A stretch of DNA of 64,000 bases from Micavibrio_C sp965231165 (GCA_965231165.1 OZ246421.1:930001-994000); one strand, 5' to 3'; shown: positions 34,112-43,085, counted from the first letter of the stretch. Numbers and translations: made by a program. The notes: generated by a model not told the origin, from the sequence alone.

Positions 34112-35244
34112 GCGACTTTTTCCTTTAAACGCGCTTCGATTTCAGCGGCTTTTTCCTCGACCATCTTCACCAGATGCTCGACGATGCTTTCATCGCCTTC
34201 CTGTAGACGGTGAGCGGTTTTGCCACCGACATAGACCTGATGGGTGCCCTTGCCGCCGCCGGTGAAACCGATATCGGTCATCAGCGCTTCGCCCGGCCCG
34301 TTGACCACACAGCCGATCACAGAGAGAGTCATGGGTGTGCTGATATGCGCCAGACGTTCTTCGAGAATCTCAACCGTCTTGATAACGTTGAATTGCTGAC
34401 GTGCGCAAGACGGACAGGAAATAACATTGATACCACGGTGACGCAGGCCCAAGCTTTTAAGAATTTCAAATCCGGCCTTCACTTCTTCCACCGGATCGGC
34501 GGAGAGAGATACACGGATGGTATCACCGATACCCGCCCATAACAGATTGCCCATGCCTATGGCTGACTTGACGGTGCCCGCCCGCAAGCCTCCCGCTTCA
34601 GTCACGCCGACATGCAGCGGATAATCGCAAACCTCAGCCAACTGCATGTAAGCCGCCACAGCGAGGAACGGATCGGACGCCTTGCACGAGATTTTGAAAT
34701 TAAAGAAATCATGGTCTTCGAGAATTTTGATATGGCGCTGCGCTGACTCCACCATCGCGTCCGGGCATGGCTCGCCAAATTTCTCCAGCAGGTCACGCTC
34801 CAGCGATCCGGCATTGACGCCGATACGGATGGAGCAATTGTTATCTTTCGCCGCCTTGATGACTTCCCTCACGCGGTCGGCAGAACCGATATTACCGGGA
34901 TTGATGCGCAGACAGGCCGCACCGTTCATCGCCGCTTCAACGCCGCGCTTGTAATGGAAATGAATGTCGGCCACCAGCGGCACATTGATGCGCGGGACGA
35001 TGTGTTTGAGCGCGGCAGAGGATTCTTCATCCGGGCAGGACACGCGGATGATATCCACCCCCGCTTCCTCACACGCCAGAATTTGCGCAACGGTCGCCTC
35101 GACATCATGGGTCAGGGTGTTGGTCATGGTCTGCACCGTGATCGGCGCATCGCCGCCCACAGGGACGTTACCCACCATGATCTGGCGGGACTTACGGCGG
35201 GCGATATGCCGCCACGGGCGATGAAGTGTATGATCCTGCGTCAT
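34108..35244 (-). CDS. ispG: 4-hydroxy-3-methylbut-2-en-1-yl diphosphate synthase (flavodoxin)
   Basis: IspG performs the penultimate step of the MEP isoprenoid pathway using a [4Fe-4S] cluster. The 378-residue protein has the N-terminal TIM-barrel-like part (VPVGGDAPITVQTMTNTLTHD, ADIHFHYKRG, LRINPGNIG) and the C-terminal cluster site with cysteines in SCPSCAR and IGCVVNGPGEA. It is on the same strand as rodZ and lysC but separated from rodZ by an opposite-strand metallopeptidase-like gene. The start ATG is at 35244. Confidence 0.97.
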   Translation of the reverse strand: MTQDHTLHRPWRHIARRKSRQIMVGNVPVGGDAPITVQTMTNTLTHDVEATVAQILACEEAGVDIIRVSCPDEESSAALKHIVPRINVPLVADIHFHYKRGVEAAMNGAACLRINPGNIGSADRVREVIKAAKDNNCSIRIGVNAGSLERDLLEKFGEPCPDAMVESAQRHIKILEDHDFFNFKISCKASDPFLAVAAYMQLAEVCDYPLHVGVTEAGGLRAGTVKSAIGMGNLLWAGIGDTIRVSLSADPVEEVKAGFEILKSLGLRHRGINVISCPSCARQQFNVIKTVEILEERLAHISTPMTLSVIGCVVNGPGEALMTDIGFTGGGKGTHQVYVGGKTAHRLQEGDESIVEHLVKMVEEKAAEIEARLKEKVA

Positions 35245-35292
35245 GCGGGCTTATATAGCGCTTTTTGATGAAATTGGAAAATTTTAATAATG

Positions 35293-35321
35293 TTGACAGC
35301 CCTCACTTTCAATATTATGGA
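35293..35321 (+). promoter_or_regulatory. Possible sigma-70 promoter for the zincin gene
   Basis: A perfect -35 hexamer TTGACA (35293-35298) lies 17 bp before TATGGA and overlaps a better -10 match (TATTAT) at a short spacing of 14. It is in the gap between divergent ispG and the metallopeptidase-like gene, about 45-75 nt before the latter's ATG. The -10 is poor, so the call is weak. Confidence 0.3.
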
Positions 35322-35367
35322 TAATAAACTATCGCAAAATTGATATTCCACAGCCCGTAAGACAAAA

Positions 35368-36366
35368 ATGATTAAGATCGATAAAAAGGCCATATCAGAA
35401 GCAGAATGTGAGCTTATCCTTCAAGCCACTTATGATGATCCCTCCCCCCTTGACTTGCCCACAGTCAAAATCAGGGTGGAAGACTTCCAACCGATGGGCA
35501 ACATCATTACACGCCTTTTCATGCAAACCTGTACCAGGGGCCGTGTAAGAAATTATATACACGGGCAGCTCAAAAGCATTGTGGCAGAAGATCCATGGCT
35601 GAGCCAAGACATAACGCCTCGGTTTATTGAGGAATTTTCAGACAGGACTGTCGAAAAAGTCGTTAACTACGTAGAACGAGCTCTGACAGAGCCTCACCTG
35701 TCCGTGGGCGGTATTTCATACTCATGCCATGTGCCACCCTGCGCTATCATCGTCACTCATATGAATGACAACATCGCCAAATCTCTCCTAGCCCCCGCCT
35801 TGAGAATAAATGATGCGGAACGCCTGCCGGGATACAATTCACAATGGCACAGCTTTATTCTCTGGCATGAAATTGCTCATGGCTTGGGACGGTCTGAATA
35901 CCACGCCGATAAAACGGCGGCCCTGATAAGCCGATGCGTATTTCAGGACACGAATTTCCTAAAGGCACTGGCCGATATCAGAGCCGTTGCGCCCGCTCTG
36001 CTCTACAAGAAGGAAGGAGAAATAGAGCATGGTTTTAATCTTTGCCTCGCCATTGACTCTGTTTTGTCGCTGGAAGAACAACCAGACTTGAGCAATATCA
36101 AAGAAGTTGTCTTGCCTGACCACCGTATAGAATCAAAAACTCTGGATTCCACCGTTCGCGATATCGGCGCGAAACTTGAGAAGAAAGAACCGCTTGCCTT
36201 CAAAAACCGCAACCTTAGCGAACTGGCAAATTGCGCCGCAGCTATAGCTAACACAGCCTCTCACGAGGAAGAGCGAATGGTTGCACAACGTTTAGCAATA
36301 GCAGCACACAGACTCTCAATCGGTACGCCCGCTTATATAACGGTCGTCCCTAAATTCGAGATATAA
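35368..36366 (+). CDS. Putative zinc metallopeptidase (HExxH zincin-like)
   Basis: The 332-residue protein contains WHEIAHGLGRSEYHADKTAAL in the middle: HExxH with a Gly two residues later and an Asp in HAD, the layout of the zincin active site. The rest is helical with no signal peptide or membrane helix, so it should be cytoplasmic. No known peptidase family could be named, and the motif could in principle be fortuitous, but the preceding hydrophobic strand (WHSFILWHEIAHG) supports a real site. It lies on the opposite strand between rodZ and ispG and ends 5 nt from the rodZ stop. No clear ribosome site precedes the ATG. Confidence 0.65.
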   Translation: MIKIDKKAISEAECELILQATYDDPSPLDLPTVKIRVEDFQPMGNIITRLFMQTCTRGRVRNYIHGQLKSIVAEDPWLSQDITPRFIEEFSDRTVEKVVNYVERALTEPHLSVGGISYSCHVPPCAIIVTHMNDNIAKSLLAPALRINDAERLPGYNSQWHSFILWHEIAHGLGRSEYHADKTAALISRCVFQDTNFLKALADIRAVAPALLYKKEGEIEHGFNLCLAIDSVLSLEEQPDLSNIKEVVLPDHRIESKTLDSTVRDIGAKLEKKEPLAFKNRNLSELANCAAAIANTASHEEERMVAQRLAIAAHRLSIGTPAYITVVPKFEI

Positions 36367-36371
36367 TCTGA

Positions 36372-37274
36372 TTATTGTGAAGCGGCAGGCGCTTTTTTCG
36401 CAGGCGTATTTCCGGTACGCCGTGGATTACGGGCATCAAGTTCGCGCAGGAATTCTGGCTCCAGCTTGATGCCACGGCGGACATCGCCCTTCTCACCCAA
36501 TGGGGCAATCGGTTTGCCGTCGATGACAAATTCGAGCGCGCCGACATTGCCGGTATCAAGAACCAGCCCCTTCACGGTCGCCGGGACGATATAGCTGTCA
36601 CCGGGTTTGAGGATGCGCGAGAGTAATGCTTTGCCCGACACGTCACGAATTTCGACCCAGGCGCTTTCTTTCAGCTTCAGAACCAACGGCGCTGGTTTAG
36701 CGGGCGCAGCACTGTCAGGGGTTACTGCTGTCTGCGCAGGTTGCGTACCAGCGACAGACGTTTGCGCCGTACCGGGTGCGGGCTGGAACGGACCTACGGC
36801 ACCGGTGTCTTCATACATTTCCTGCGGCACGGGCGGAATTTCACGGGAGACTGTGGGGCCCGCTGTTTTGGAGCGTTCACCCATAAACATCATGGAACCG
36901 ATAGCCGCCGCCAGAACAACCAGCGAACCGACTATAATAAAAAGATTAGGACTTTTACTTTCAGAAGCCGCCACCGGCATGTGTAGATCAGGACGGTCAA
37001 CAACCTGTACGCCGATCTGGTTTTTGAACAGGCGGACGATTTTCTCACCGTCCAGTCCTAGATATTCAGCATAGGTACGCACGAAACCGAAAGCATAAAC
37101 ACGCCCCGGCAGATCTTCGATACGCCCCTCTTCAATCGCTTCCAGATGGGCAGCGCGGATGCGGAGAATGCCGCCTACATCATCGATGCTCTGATTGTAG
37201 TAAACGCGCGCGCGGCGGAGAATTTCTCCGACGGGCAGATTGTCATCCTGAATTTCGGCTGGTTGCGCACTCAT
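36372..37274 (-). CDS. RodZ-like protein (HTH plus DUF4115)
   Basis: RodZ links the MreB cytoskeleton to the cell-wall machinery. The 300-residue protein has an N-terminal Cro/HTH_25-type domain (VGEILRRARVYYNQSIDDV, then IRAAHLEAIEEGRIEDLPGRVYAFGFVRTYAEYLG), a single membrane helix (about residues 109-131), a Pro/Ala/Thr-rich linker and a C-terminal DUF4115 domain (VLKLKESAWVEIRD, ILKPGDSYIVP, FVIDGK). That is the RodZ layout. It lies 9 nt after lysC on the same strand. The MreB-binding role is inferred from domain order. Confidence 0.87.
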   Translation of the reverse strand: MSAQPAEIQDDNLPVGEILRRARVYYNQSIDDVGGILRIRAAHLEAIEEGRIEDLPGRVYAFGFVRTYAEYLGLDGEKIVRLFKNQIGVQVVDRPDLHMPVAASESKSPNLFIIVGSLVVLAAAIGSMMFMGERSKTAGPTVSREIPPVPQEMYEDTGAVGPFQPAPGTAQTSVAGTQPAQTAVTPDSAAPAKPAPLVLKLKESAWVEIRDVSGKALLSRILKPGDSYIVPATVKGLVLDTGNVGALEFVIDGKPIAPLGEKGDVRRGIKLEPEFLRELDARNPRRTGNTPAKKAPAASQ

Positions 37275-37283
37275 GGCGTTACT

Positions 37284-38528
37284 TTAAGCTAATTTTCGGT
37301 CGCCTTCCAGCCCATAAGCGGCATGGAGCGCATGAACGGCCAGTTCTGTATATTCAGCGGCAATCAGAACCGAAATCTTGATTTCAGAGGTGGAGATCAC
37401 CTGAATGTTAATGCCCCGGTCGGCTAGCGCCCTGAACATGGTCTGGGCGACACCGGCATGGCTTTTCATGCCAATACCGACAACAGAAACCTTGGCGACG
37501 TCCTCATCCGAGAGTATTTCAATACCGCTTAAGCCCGGCTCGTTCTTCAGGACCTGCATCGCGCGGGACAATTCACCCTTGGACACGGTAAAGGTCATGT
37601 CCGTCTTGCCATCGACCGATACGTTCTGGACGATCATATCGACGTTGATATTGGCATCGGCCAGCGGGCCGAACACCTTGGCGGCGATACCGGGAATATC
37701 CGGCACCTTGATCAGCGTGACCTTGGCTTCGTCTTTACTGTACGCGACGCCGTTTACGACTTCCTGTTCCACGATATCCTCATCCCTTGTCACTAATGTT
37801 CCGGGGTAATCACTACCGATCGGGTCTTCGAATGTCGAAAGAACCTGCACCGGCACATCCATCTTCATCGCCATCTCGACCGAGCGCGACATCAGCACTT
37901 TCGATCCGCTGGAGGCGAGTTCATACATTTCTTCATAAGAAATTTTCTTGAGCTTGCGCGCATGCTGCACAATGCGCGGGTCAGCAGTATAGACGCCGTT
38001 GACATCGGTATAGATATCGCAGCGCTCCGCTTTCAGCGCGGCGGCGAGCGCCACCGCCGTTGTATCCGATCCGCCGCGCCCCAGTGTCGTGACGCGCTGA
38101 CGCGAGGTCACGCCCTGAAATCCCGCAATGACGGCAACCTCATTATCGGCATCCATGCGGCGGGCAATTTCAAGGGCTTCTATTTCAAGAATACGCGCCT
38201 TGCCATGAACGTCGGAACAGATGATCGGCACCTGCCAGCCCTGCCATGACCGCGACTGAATGCCGCGCTTTTGCAACGCGAGCGCCATCAGGCCGGACGT
38301 AATATTCTCACCGTTCGCCACCACTGCGTCATATTCGCGGGCGTCATGCAGCGGGCTGATGCCCTGACAATAATCGATCAACTGGTTGGTCACGCCGGAC
38401 ATCGCCGACACCACCACCGCGACCTGATGACCGCGCGCAACTTCGGCCGCGACTTTATCAGCCGCGTTCTCAATCTGGGGAAGGCCAGCCACCGAAGTGC
38501 CGCCGAATTTCACTACTATTCTTGCCAT
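37284..38528 (-). CDS. lysC: Aspartate kinase
   Basis: Aspartokinase makes aspartyl phosphate, the first step to lysine, threonine and methionine. The 414-residue protein begins MARIVVKFGGTSVAG and has the catalytic TLGRGGSDTTAVALAAAL segment and two C-terminal ACT domains (VTLIKVPDIPGIAAKVFG; VSVVGIGMKSHAGVAQTMFRAL), where lysine and/or threonine feedback is sensed in relatives. The frame is open 64 codons further upstream, but that part runs into divergent ubiG; the ATG at 38528 is the family start. Starts of lysC and ubiG are 49 bp apart, so a compact divergent promoter lies between. Confidence 0.96.
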   Translation of the reverse strand: MARIVVKFGGTSVAGLPQIENAADKVAAEVARGHQVAVVVSAMSGVTNQLIDYCQGISPLHDAREYDAVVANGENITSGLMALALQKRGIQSRSWQGWQVPIICSDVHGKARILEIEALEIARRMDADNEVAVIAGFQGVTSRQRVTTLGRGGSDTTAVALAAALKAERCDIYTDVNGVYTADPRIVQHARKLKKISYEEMYELASSGSKVLMSRSVEMAMKMDVPVQVLSTFEDPIGSDYPGTLVTRDEDIVEQEVVNGVAYSKDEAKVTLIKVPDIPGIAAKVFGPLADANINVDMIVQNVSVDGKTDMTFTVSKGELSRAMQVLKNEPGLSGIEILSDEDVAKVSVVGIGMKSHAGVAQTMFRALADRGINIQVISTSEIKISVLIAAEYTELAVHALHAAYGLEGDRKLA

Positions 38529-38577
38529 TTCGCGGTATATCTTAGAAGCATGCATAATAAACGCAAAGGGCGATTTT

Positions 38578-39324
38578 ATGGCGAAAACAGCAGAAGGCAG
38601 ACGCAGCACCGTCGATCCTGACGAAATCACCCATTTCTCGAAAGATTCCGCGCGCTGGTGGGATGAAAACGGCCCGTTTGCGCCCCTGCACCGCCTGAAC
38701 CCGGTACGGATGAAATTCATCCGCGATGCCGTGGCGGCTCACCATAACCTGAAAACCGATACGCTGTCGCCGCTCAAGGGGCTTAAAATTCTGGATATCG
38801 GCTGCGGCGGCGGGCTGGTGTCCGAACCCCTCGCCCGCATGGGAGCCACCGTCACCGGGATCGATGCCGACAAAACGGCCATTCAGGTGGCGCAAGAACA
38901 TGCCAAGGCCAGCGACGTGAAGATTGATTACCGCGCCGAAAGCACCGACACGCTGAAAGGCCAATTCGATGTCGTGCTGGCGCTGGAGATCGTCGAGCAT
39001 GTTGCCTCTGTGGATAAGTTTGTGGATGAAGTTGTGGGTCTTTGCAAACCGGGCGGACTGGTCATTTTCTCGACTTTGAACCGGACACCCAAATCCTTCG
39101 CGCTCGGCATCGTCGCCGCCGAATATATTCTGCGCTGGGTGCCGACCGGTACGCATAACTGGAAGAAATTTGTGCGCCCATCGGAACTAGCAGCCGCCCT
39201 GCGCCATGCCGGAGCGATGCCTGTGAATGTCAAAGGCATGCGCCTGCACCCGTTAAAGAATGAATTCGAGATTGTTGAGAATGACGTGGATGTGAATTAT
39301 TTTATGGTCGCATCTAAAAATTAA
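38578..39324 (+). CDS. ubiG: Ubiquinone biosynthesis O-methyltransferase
   Basis: UbiG performs both O-methylations in ubiquinone synthesis. The 248-residue protein has WWDENGPFAPLHRLNPVR near the N-terminus, SAM-binding ILDIGCGGGLVSEPLARMG and LALEIVEHV, and the FSTLNRTPKSFALGIVAAEYILRWVPTGTH signature of the family. The ATG at 38578 is preceded by AAAGGGCG; the longer frame from 38497 overlaps lysC and is rejected. It is followed by a palindromic repeat at 39333-39409. Confidence 0.96.
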   Translation: MAKTAEGRRSTVDPDEITHFSKDSARWWDENGPFAPLHRLNPVRMKFIRDAVAAHHNLKTDTLSPLKGLKILDIGCGGGLVSEPLARMGATVTGIDADKTAIQVAQEHAKASDVKIDYRAESTDTLKGQFDVVLALEIVEHVASVDKFVDEVVGLCKPGGLVIFSTLNRTPKSFALGIVAAEYILRWVPTGTHNWKKFVRPSELAAALRHAGAMPVNVKGMRLHPLKNEFEIVENDVDVNYFMVASKN

Positions 39325-39332
39325 TAAGACCT

Positions 39333-39409
39333 GTCATCCTAAGGGCTTCAGCCCGAAGGATCTCACCTTTGCCTTTAAGATGAGATCCTTCGCTATCGCT
39401 CAGGATGAC
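39333..39409. repeat. Dispersed palindromic repeat, copy 2
   Basis: The ends are GTCATCC and GGATGAC. Inner arms AAGGATCTCA and TGAGATCCTT are inverted. The outer parts carry different short hairpins (AGGGCTTCAGCCC on the left, GCTATCGC on the right). It belongs to the same broad class of GTCATYC-ended elements as the copies at 18318, 55259 and 55658. It lies between ubiG and the HIG1 gene. Confidence 0.8.
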
Positions 39410-39434
39410 AAACTGGGAAGAAAGAAAAAGCAAA

Positions 39435-39626
39435 ATGAATATCTTTATCATCATGATGATCGTCGCCATGTTCGCTACGCTCGGCTCGCTGGGCCTAGGC
39501 CTGTTCGCGATGGTCAAGGGCGGCGAATTCAACAAGAAACACGGCAACCGTCTGATGCAACTGCGCGTGACACTTCAGGGACTGGCCCTGCTCTTTTTTG
39601 CGCTGGCGTTTATAACATCGAAATAA
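39435..39626 (+). CDS. HIG1-domain twin-transmembrane protein
   Basis: The 63-residue protein has two membrane helices (about residues 2-24 and 43-60) joined by a loop with GNRLMQLRVTLQGLAL, the HIG1 domain core (basic-Leu-x-x-x-x-QG pattern). HIG1 proteins associate with respiratory complexes in mitochondria; bacterial ones are little studied. The ATG at 39435 is favoured since the upstream part of the frame overlaps the repeat. Its stop touches the stop of the convergent pentapeptide gene. Confidence 0.88.
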   Translation: MNIFIIMMIVAMFATLGSLGLGLFAMVKGGEFNKKHGNRLMQLRVTLQGLALLFFALAFITSK

Positions 39627-40913
39627 TCAGACGGCAGGCGGATCGCCGTCGAATTTGGCGTCTTCTATTTTGGCGCCGCCGAATTTGGCGCCATCCAATT
39701 TTGCGCCGGTGAAATCGGCGCCGGTGAGGTCGGCGTTGGCGAAATCGGCGTAGCACAAATCAGCACCCACGAATTTTACCATCTTGAAACGCGCGCCAGC
39801 GCAATTGGCGTAGCGCATGTTGCAATTCGACAGATCGCAAGGGCTGGCCTGTTTTTGTCCGCCTGATTCAAAGAACAGCGGGCTGAAATCGGCGTTGCGC
39901 ATATCGGCGTGACTGAAACGCGCACCGCGCATGCTTGATGCACGGAAATCGCCGCCGCGCAGGAAGCAGCTGCGGAAATCTGATTGATCGAGAACCGCGC
40001 TTTGCAATTGTATATCGGTAAGATCCATGCCGCACCAGCGGGCGCCAAGGGCCTTCAGCGCCGTCAGTTTTTCACCCGCAAGGGTCAAAAGGATGCGCAG
40101 ATCGAAACCGCTGAGATCAAGCTGTTTGCCCTCAACCCCCACGCTGGATACCCAGGCACGGTGTTCCTTGATCAGTTTAGCCAGCGGTTGCTCAAGATTT
40201 TGCAGTGACTTGCCGACATTTTCATCGGTGATCGTCATGGTCAGATCAACACCGCTGCGGCGAATATCATCAATCAGCACACCCGTCAGGATCGCGGATT
40301 TCATGTTCGCGCCGTTGAATTGCGCGCCCTTGATTTCGGCTTCGGTCAGGTCGGCGCCTTCGAAACGCGCATTGCGCAAGTCTGCCCCGGTCATGTTGAC
40401 CTTGGACATGATCGCATCGGAGAAATCGGCGCTGCTGGCAAGGGAACCGGACAGGCGCGCACCCGCAAGGTTCGCGCCACGGAAATTCACATTCTGGCTT
40501 TGCACGAAGGAACCATCGGTCGAAAGAGCACCCGCACGAAGGTCGGCGTTATCGAGGTTGGCCCCGGCAAGGTCGGCGCTTTCAATACGCGCCCCGCGCA
40601 AATCGGCACGGACGAAAACGGTTTTGTTCAGATTGGCGTTACTGAGATCGCAGGCATATAAAGTCGCTTCACGGAAATTGGCGGCAGACAGATCCATCCC
40701 CGTCATAACGCAACCGCTGAAATCAGCCTGACGCATATCGCGCTCACGCAGTGACAGCCCGGCGAGATCGGTCTTGCGCAAAATGGCGCGTCGCCCCCCC
40801 AGACGTCCCTCCATGAAGCGCTTGTGCTGATCGGCAACTTCATCAAGCTGCCCTTGGGTAATCCGGGGTAAACCGCTACCGGAATTATTCTGTATGTCGG
40901 GGCTGCTGGTCAT
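39627..40913 (-). CDS. Pentapeptide-repeat protein
   Basis: The 428-residue protein is built mainly of A(D/N)LxX-type pentapeptides that form a right-handed beta helix: from about residue 50 to 205 (for example ADFSGCVMTGMDLSAANF, RADLRGARIESADLAGANL) and again from about 290 to 425 (ADFANADLTGADFTGAKLDG). A helical insert (about 210-290) separates the two blocks. No signal peptide is present. Similar proteins include gyrase-mimicking quinolone-resistance factors, but most have no known role. It is convergent with the HIG1 gene. Confidence 0.93.
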   Translation of the reverse strand: MTSSPDIQNNSGSGLPRITQGQLDEVADQHKRFMEGRLGGRRAILRKTDLAGLSLRERDMRQADFSGCVMTGMDLSAANFREATLYACDLSNANLNKTVFVRADLRGARIESADLAGANLDNADLRAGALSTDGSFVQSQNVNFRGANLAGARLSGSLASSADFSDAIMSKVNMTGADLRNARFEGADLTEAEIKGAQFNGANMKSAILTGVLIDDIRRSGVDLTMTITDENVGKSLQNLEQPLAKLIKEHRAWVSSVGVEGKQLDLSGFDLRILLTLAGEKLTALKALGARWCGMDLTDIQLQSAVLDQSDFRSCFLRGGDFRASSMRGARFSHADMRNADFSPLFFESGGQKQASPCDLSNCNMRYANCAGARFKMVKFVGADLCYADFANADLTGADFTGAKLDGAKFGGAKIEDAKFDGDPPAV

Positions 40914-40990
40914 GGACTGCTTGTCGAACTGAAATTGTTACACGAACAGAGTAAGTTATTCAGTATCCCCTATAAAGAGCGAAAAAAGCT

Positions 40991-41539
40991 TTAACGGGCA
41001 GATTTCGGGTTCCGGGGCATATTTTTGAGGAAATCCGTCCCTGCCGGACCCATCCAATCGATCCCGCCCTCCATTCTAGACATAATCACCCCGTTCGGGC
41101 TGACCAAAACCGTTATCGGCAGGGCTTTGCTGCCCAGAACACCCCACTGCGCCATATCCGACATATATAATGTATCGATTCCATCGAGACGCCGGCGGTT
41201 CATCAGTTTCTTTAGACTTTCATGATCTTTCGGAAAATCTAGAGATATGAGCACCACATCAAAGCTATCAGACTGGCGTTCCGCCTTCAGCGCCATCAGC
41301 GAGGGAATTTCGGCCAGACAGGGGGGGCACCATGTCGCCCAGTAATTCACCAGCAAGGTTTTGCCCGGATGAAGAGCCAGCAGGTCAACGTCTTTGCCTT
41401 GCAAATCCTTTAGTTTCAGCGCCGGGAATTTTTCGGCGCTGGCAGCGTCCTTATCCTTGGCGGCATACACCGTCAAAGCCCCTAAAGGACACATTATAAG
41501 GGCGATGAGAATAAAAACGCGCAGCAGGTTTTTTTGCAT
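40991..41539 (-). CDS. TlpA/ResA-like thioredoxin-fold protein
   Basis: A signal anchor or signal peptide (residues 1-27) precedes a thioredoxin-like domain in this 182-residue protein. The redox motif is WATWCPPCLAEIPSL, and the cis-Pro region is SKALPITVLVSPNG. This is the TlpA/ResA type of periplasmic disulphide reductase, which supplies electrons for cytochrome c or copper-site assembly. The ATG at 41539 gives a clean signal sequence; the longer frame would bury it. It is divergent from lptM, starts 51 bp apart. Confidence 0.9.
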   Translation of the reverse strand: MQKNLLRVFILIALIMCPLGALTVYAAKDKDAASAEKFPALKLKDLQGKDVDLLALHPGKTLLVNYWATWCPPCLAEIPSLMALKAERQSDSFDVVLISLDFPKDHESLKKLMNRRRLDGIDTLYMSDMAQWGVLGSKALPITVLVSPNGVIMSRMEGGIDWMGPAGTDFLKNMPRNPKSAR

Positions 41540-41590
41540 CTGAAAATATGCCAATCTGTATAACAGTTTACCGAGTGAACCGGAGTCCTC

Positions 41591-41782
41591 ATGCGCAGCC
41601 ATTCCAGCCCTGCCCGTCCCCTGTCTGTTTATATCGTCCTTGCCGGGCTGATGTCCATTATCTTGGCGGGGGCGCTGACGGGCTGTGGTGTGAAGCCTTC
41701 GACATTGTCAGCACCACCGGGGGCCGAGGATGAAATATTCCCGCGCACCTATCCCGACACCCGCACAGATCCGCAGAAATAA
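41591..41782 (+). CDS. lptM: Small LptM (YifL)-like lipoprotein
   Basis: This 63-residue lipoprotein has a signal helix ending in LTGC (Cys32) and a short Pro-rich tail with FPRTYP. Short lipoproteins of this type directly before lysA are recognised as LptM/YifL homologues; in E. coli LptM helps LptD assembly in the outer membrane. It begins close to the divergent tlpA-like gene and ends 3 nt before lysA. The symbol is given on size, lipobox and location; sequence identity is low in this family. Confidence 0.8.
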   Translation: MRSHSSPARPLSVYIVLAGLMSIILAGALTGCGVKPSTLSAPPGAEDEIFPRTYPDTRTDPQK

Positions 41783-41785
41783 TCC

Positions 41786-43054
41786 ATGTCCGCCGGATTT
41801 GAAGAGCTTGACGGGATTTTACACGCGGATGGCGTCCCCCTGACCGATATTGCCGCTGCCTGCGGTACGCCCTGCTACGTCTATAGTGGCGGCATACTTG
41901 ATGAAAGCGTCACGCGCCTGCAAAAGGCATTTACAAATGTTTTGCCCACCGACGCGCAACCGCTGATCGCTTTTGCCTGCAAAGCCAACAGCAATATGGG
42001 CGTGTTGCAGCATCTGGGAATCCATGGGCTAGGGGCGGATGTCGTATCGGGCGGCGAATTACTGCGCGCGCGCATGGCGGGCATTCCCGGCGATAAAATC
42101 GTTTTCTCCGGCGTCGGTAAAACAGACACCGATATTGAGATGGCCTTGCGCGAGGGCGTAGCGCAGATCAACATTGAATCCGAGCCGGAATATGAACGTA
42201 TCGTCGCCATTGCGCAGAAATTGAACATCACGGCGCGGATAGCCTTTCGCCTAAATCCGGACGTCGATGCGCAGACCCACGCCAAGATTACCACCGGCAA
42301 AGAAGAAAACAAATTCGGCCTGCCGCTGACCGATATCGAACGGCTTTATAAAACCGCTACCGTTACAAAGAATATCGATGTGCAGGGTTTAAGCGTTCAT
42401 ATCGGATCGCAACTGACATCACTGGAACCATTCCGTGAAGCGTTCATAAAAACGGCGGCCTTCGCCCGTTCGCTGATGGACCAGGGTTTGAAAATAAAAT
42501 CGCTCGATCTCGGTGGCGGACTGGGGATTGTCTATGAGCAGGAACGTGCGCCCTGCCTTGATACATACGCGACGATGGTCCGCGATATTATTCACCCGCT
42601 GCAGACAAAGATTATTCTGGAACCCGGACGCCTTCTGGTCGGAAATGCGGGATTGCTGCTGACCGCCGTGACCTACGTCAAGAAAACCGCCGCACGGCAA
42701 TATCTGATCCTTGATGCCGGGATGAACGACCTTGTCCGTCCGGCAATGTATGACGCGTGGCACCCGATCCGCCCGGTAGCAGCCCGTTCGGAACCCGCGC
42801 AGCCGTTTGATATCGTCGGCCCGATTTGCGAAACCGGCGATACTTTTGCGCGCAACCGGATGATTCCCCCTGTGCAGCCGGGCGACCTGATCGCCGTGAT
42901 GGTGGCGGGCGCCTACGGCTTTGTCATGGCGTCCCGCTACAATACCCGCCCCCTGCCCGCCGAGATTATGACCCGGAACGGAGAATTCCGCGTTACCCGC
43001 CCCCGCGAGAACATTCGGGATATACTGGGAGAGGAAACCCTTCCCCAGTGGTAA
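41786..43054 (+). CDS. lysA: Diaminopimelate decarboxylase
   Basis: LysA decarboxylates meso-DAP to lysine, with PLP. The 422-residue protein contains the PLP lysine segment (LIAFACKANSNMGVL), SGGELLRA, LSVHIGSQLT, LDLGGGLGIVYEQ, EPGRLLVG and the C-terminal substrate CETGDTFA, all standard. The start is the ATG at 41786, 3 nt after lptM. The TIGR02302 gene follows after 31 nt. Confidence 0.96.
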   Translation: MSAGFEELDGILHADGVPLTDIAAACGTPCYVYSGGILDESVTRLQKAFTNVLPTDAQPLIAFACKANSNMGVLQHLGIHGLGADVVSGGELLRARMAGIPGDKIVFSGVGKTDTDIEMALREGVAQINIESEPEYERIVAIAQKLNITARIAFRLNPDVDAQTHAKITTGKEENKFGLPLTDIERLYKTATVTKNIDVQGLSVHIGSQLTSLEPFREAFIKTAAFARSLMDQGLKIKSLDLGGGLGIVYEQERAPCLDTYATMVRDIIHPLQTKIILEPGRLLVGNAGLLLTAVTYVKKTAARQYLILDAGMNDLVRPAMYDAWHPIRPVAARSEPAQPFDIVGPICETGDTFARNRMIPPVQPGDLIAVMVAGAYGFVMASRYNTRPLPAEIMTRNGEFRVTRPRENIRDILGEETLPQW

Positions 43055-43085
43055 TTTTCTGCCAAAAGCCTAGATTTGTAATATT

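Noticed and set aside
38529..38720. 64-codon N-terminal extension of lysC
   Set aside because: It runs antisense into the ubiG start; aspartate kinases begin at the MARIVVKFGGTS segment.
39627..40913. Regular periodic signal considered as DNA tandem repeat or CRISPR
   Set aside because: The periodicity comes from degenerate 15-base units encoding pentapeptides; there are no identical repeats with unique spacers.
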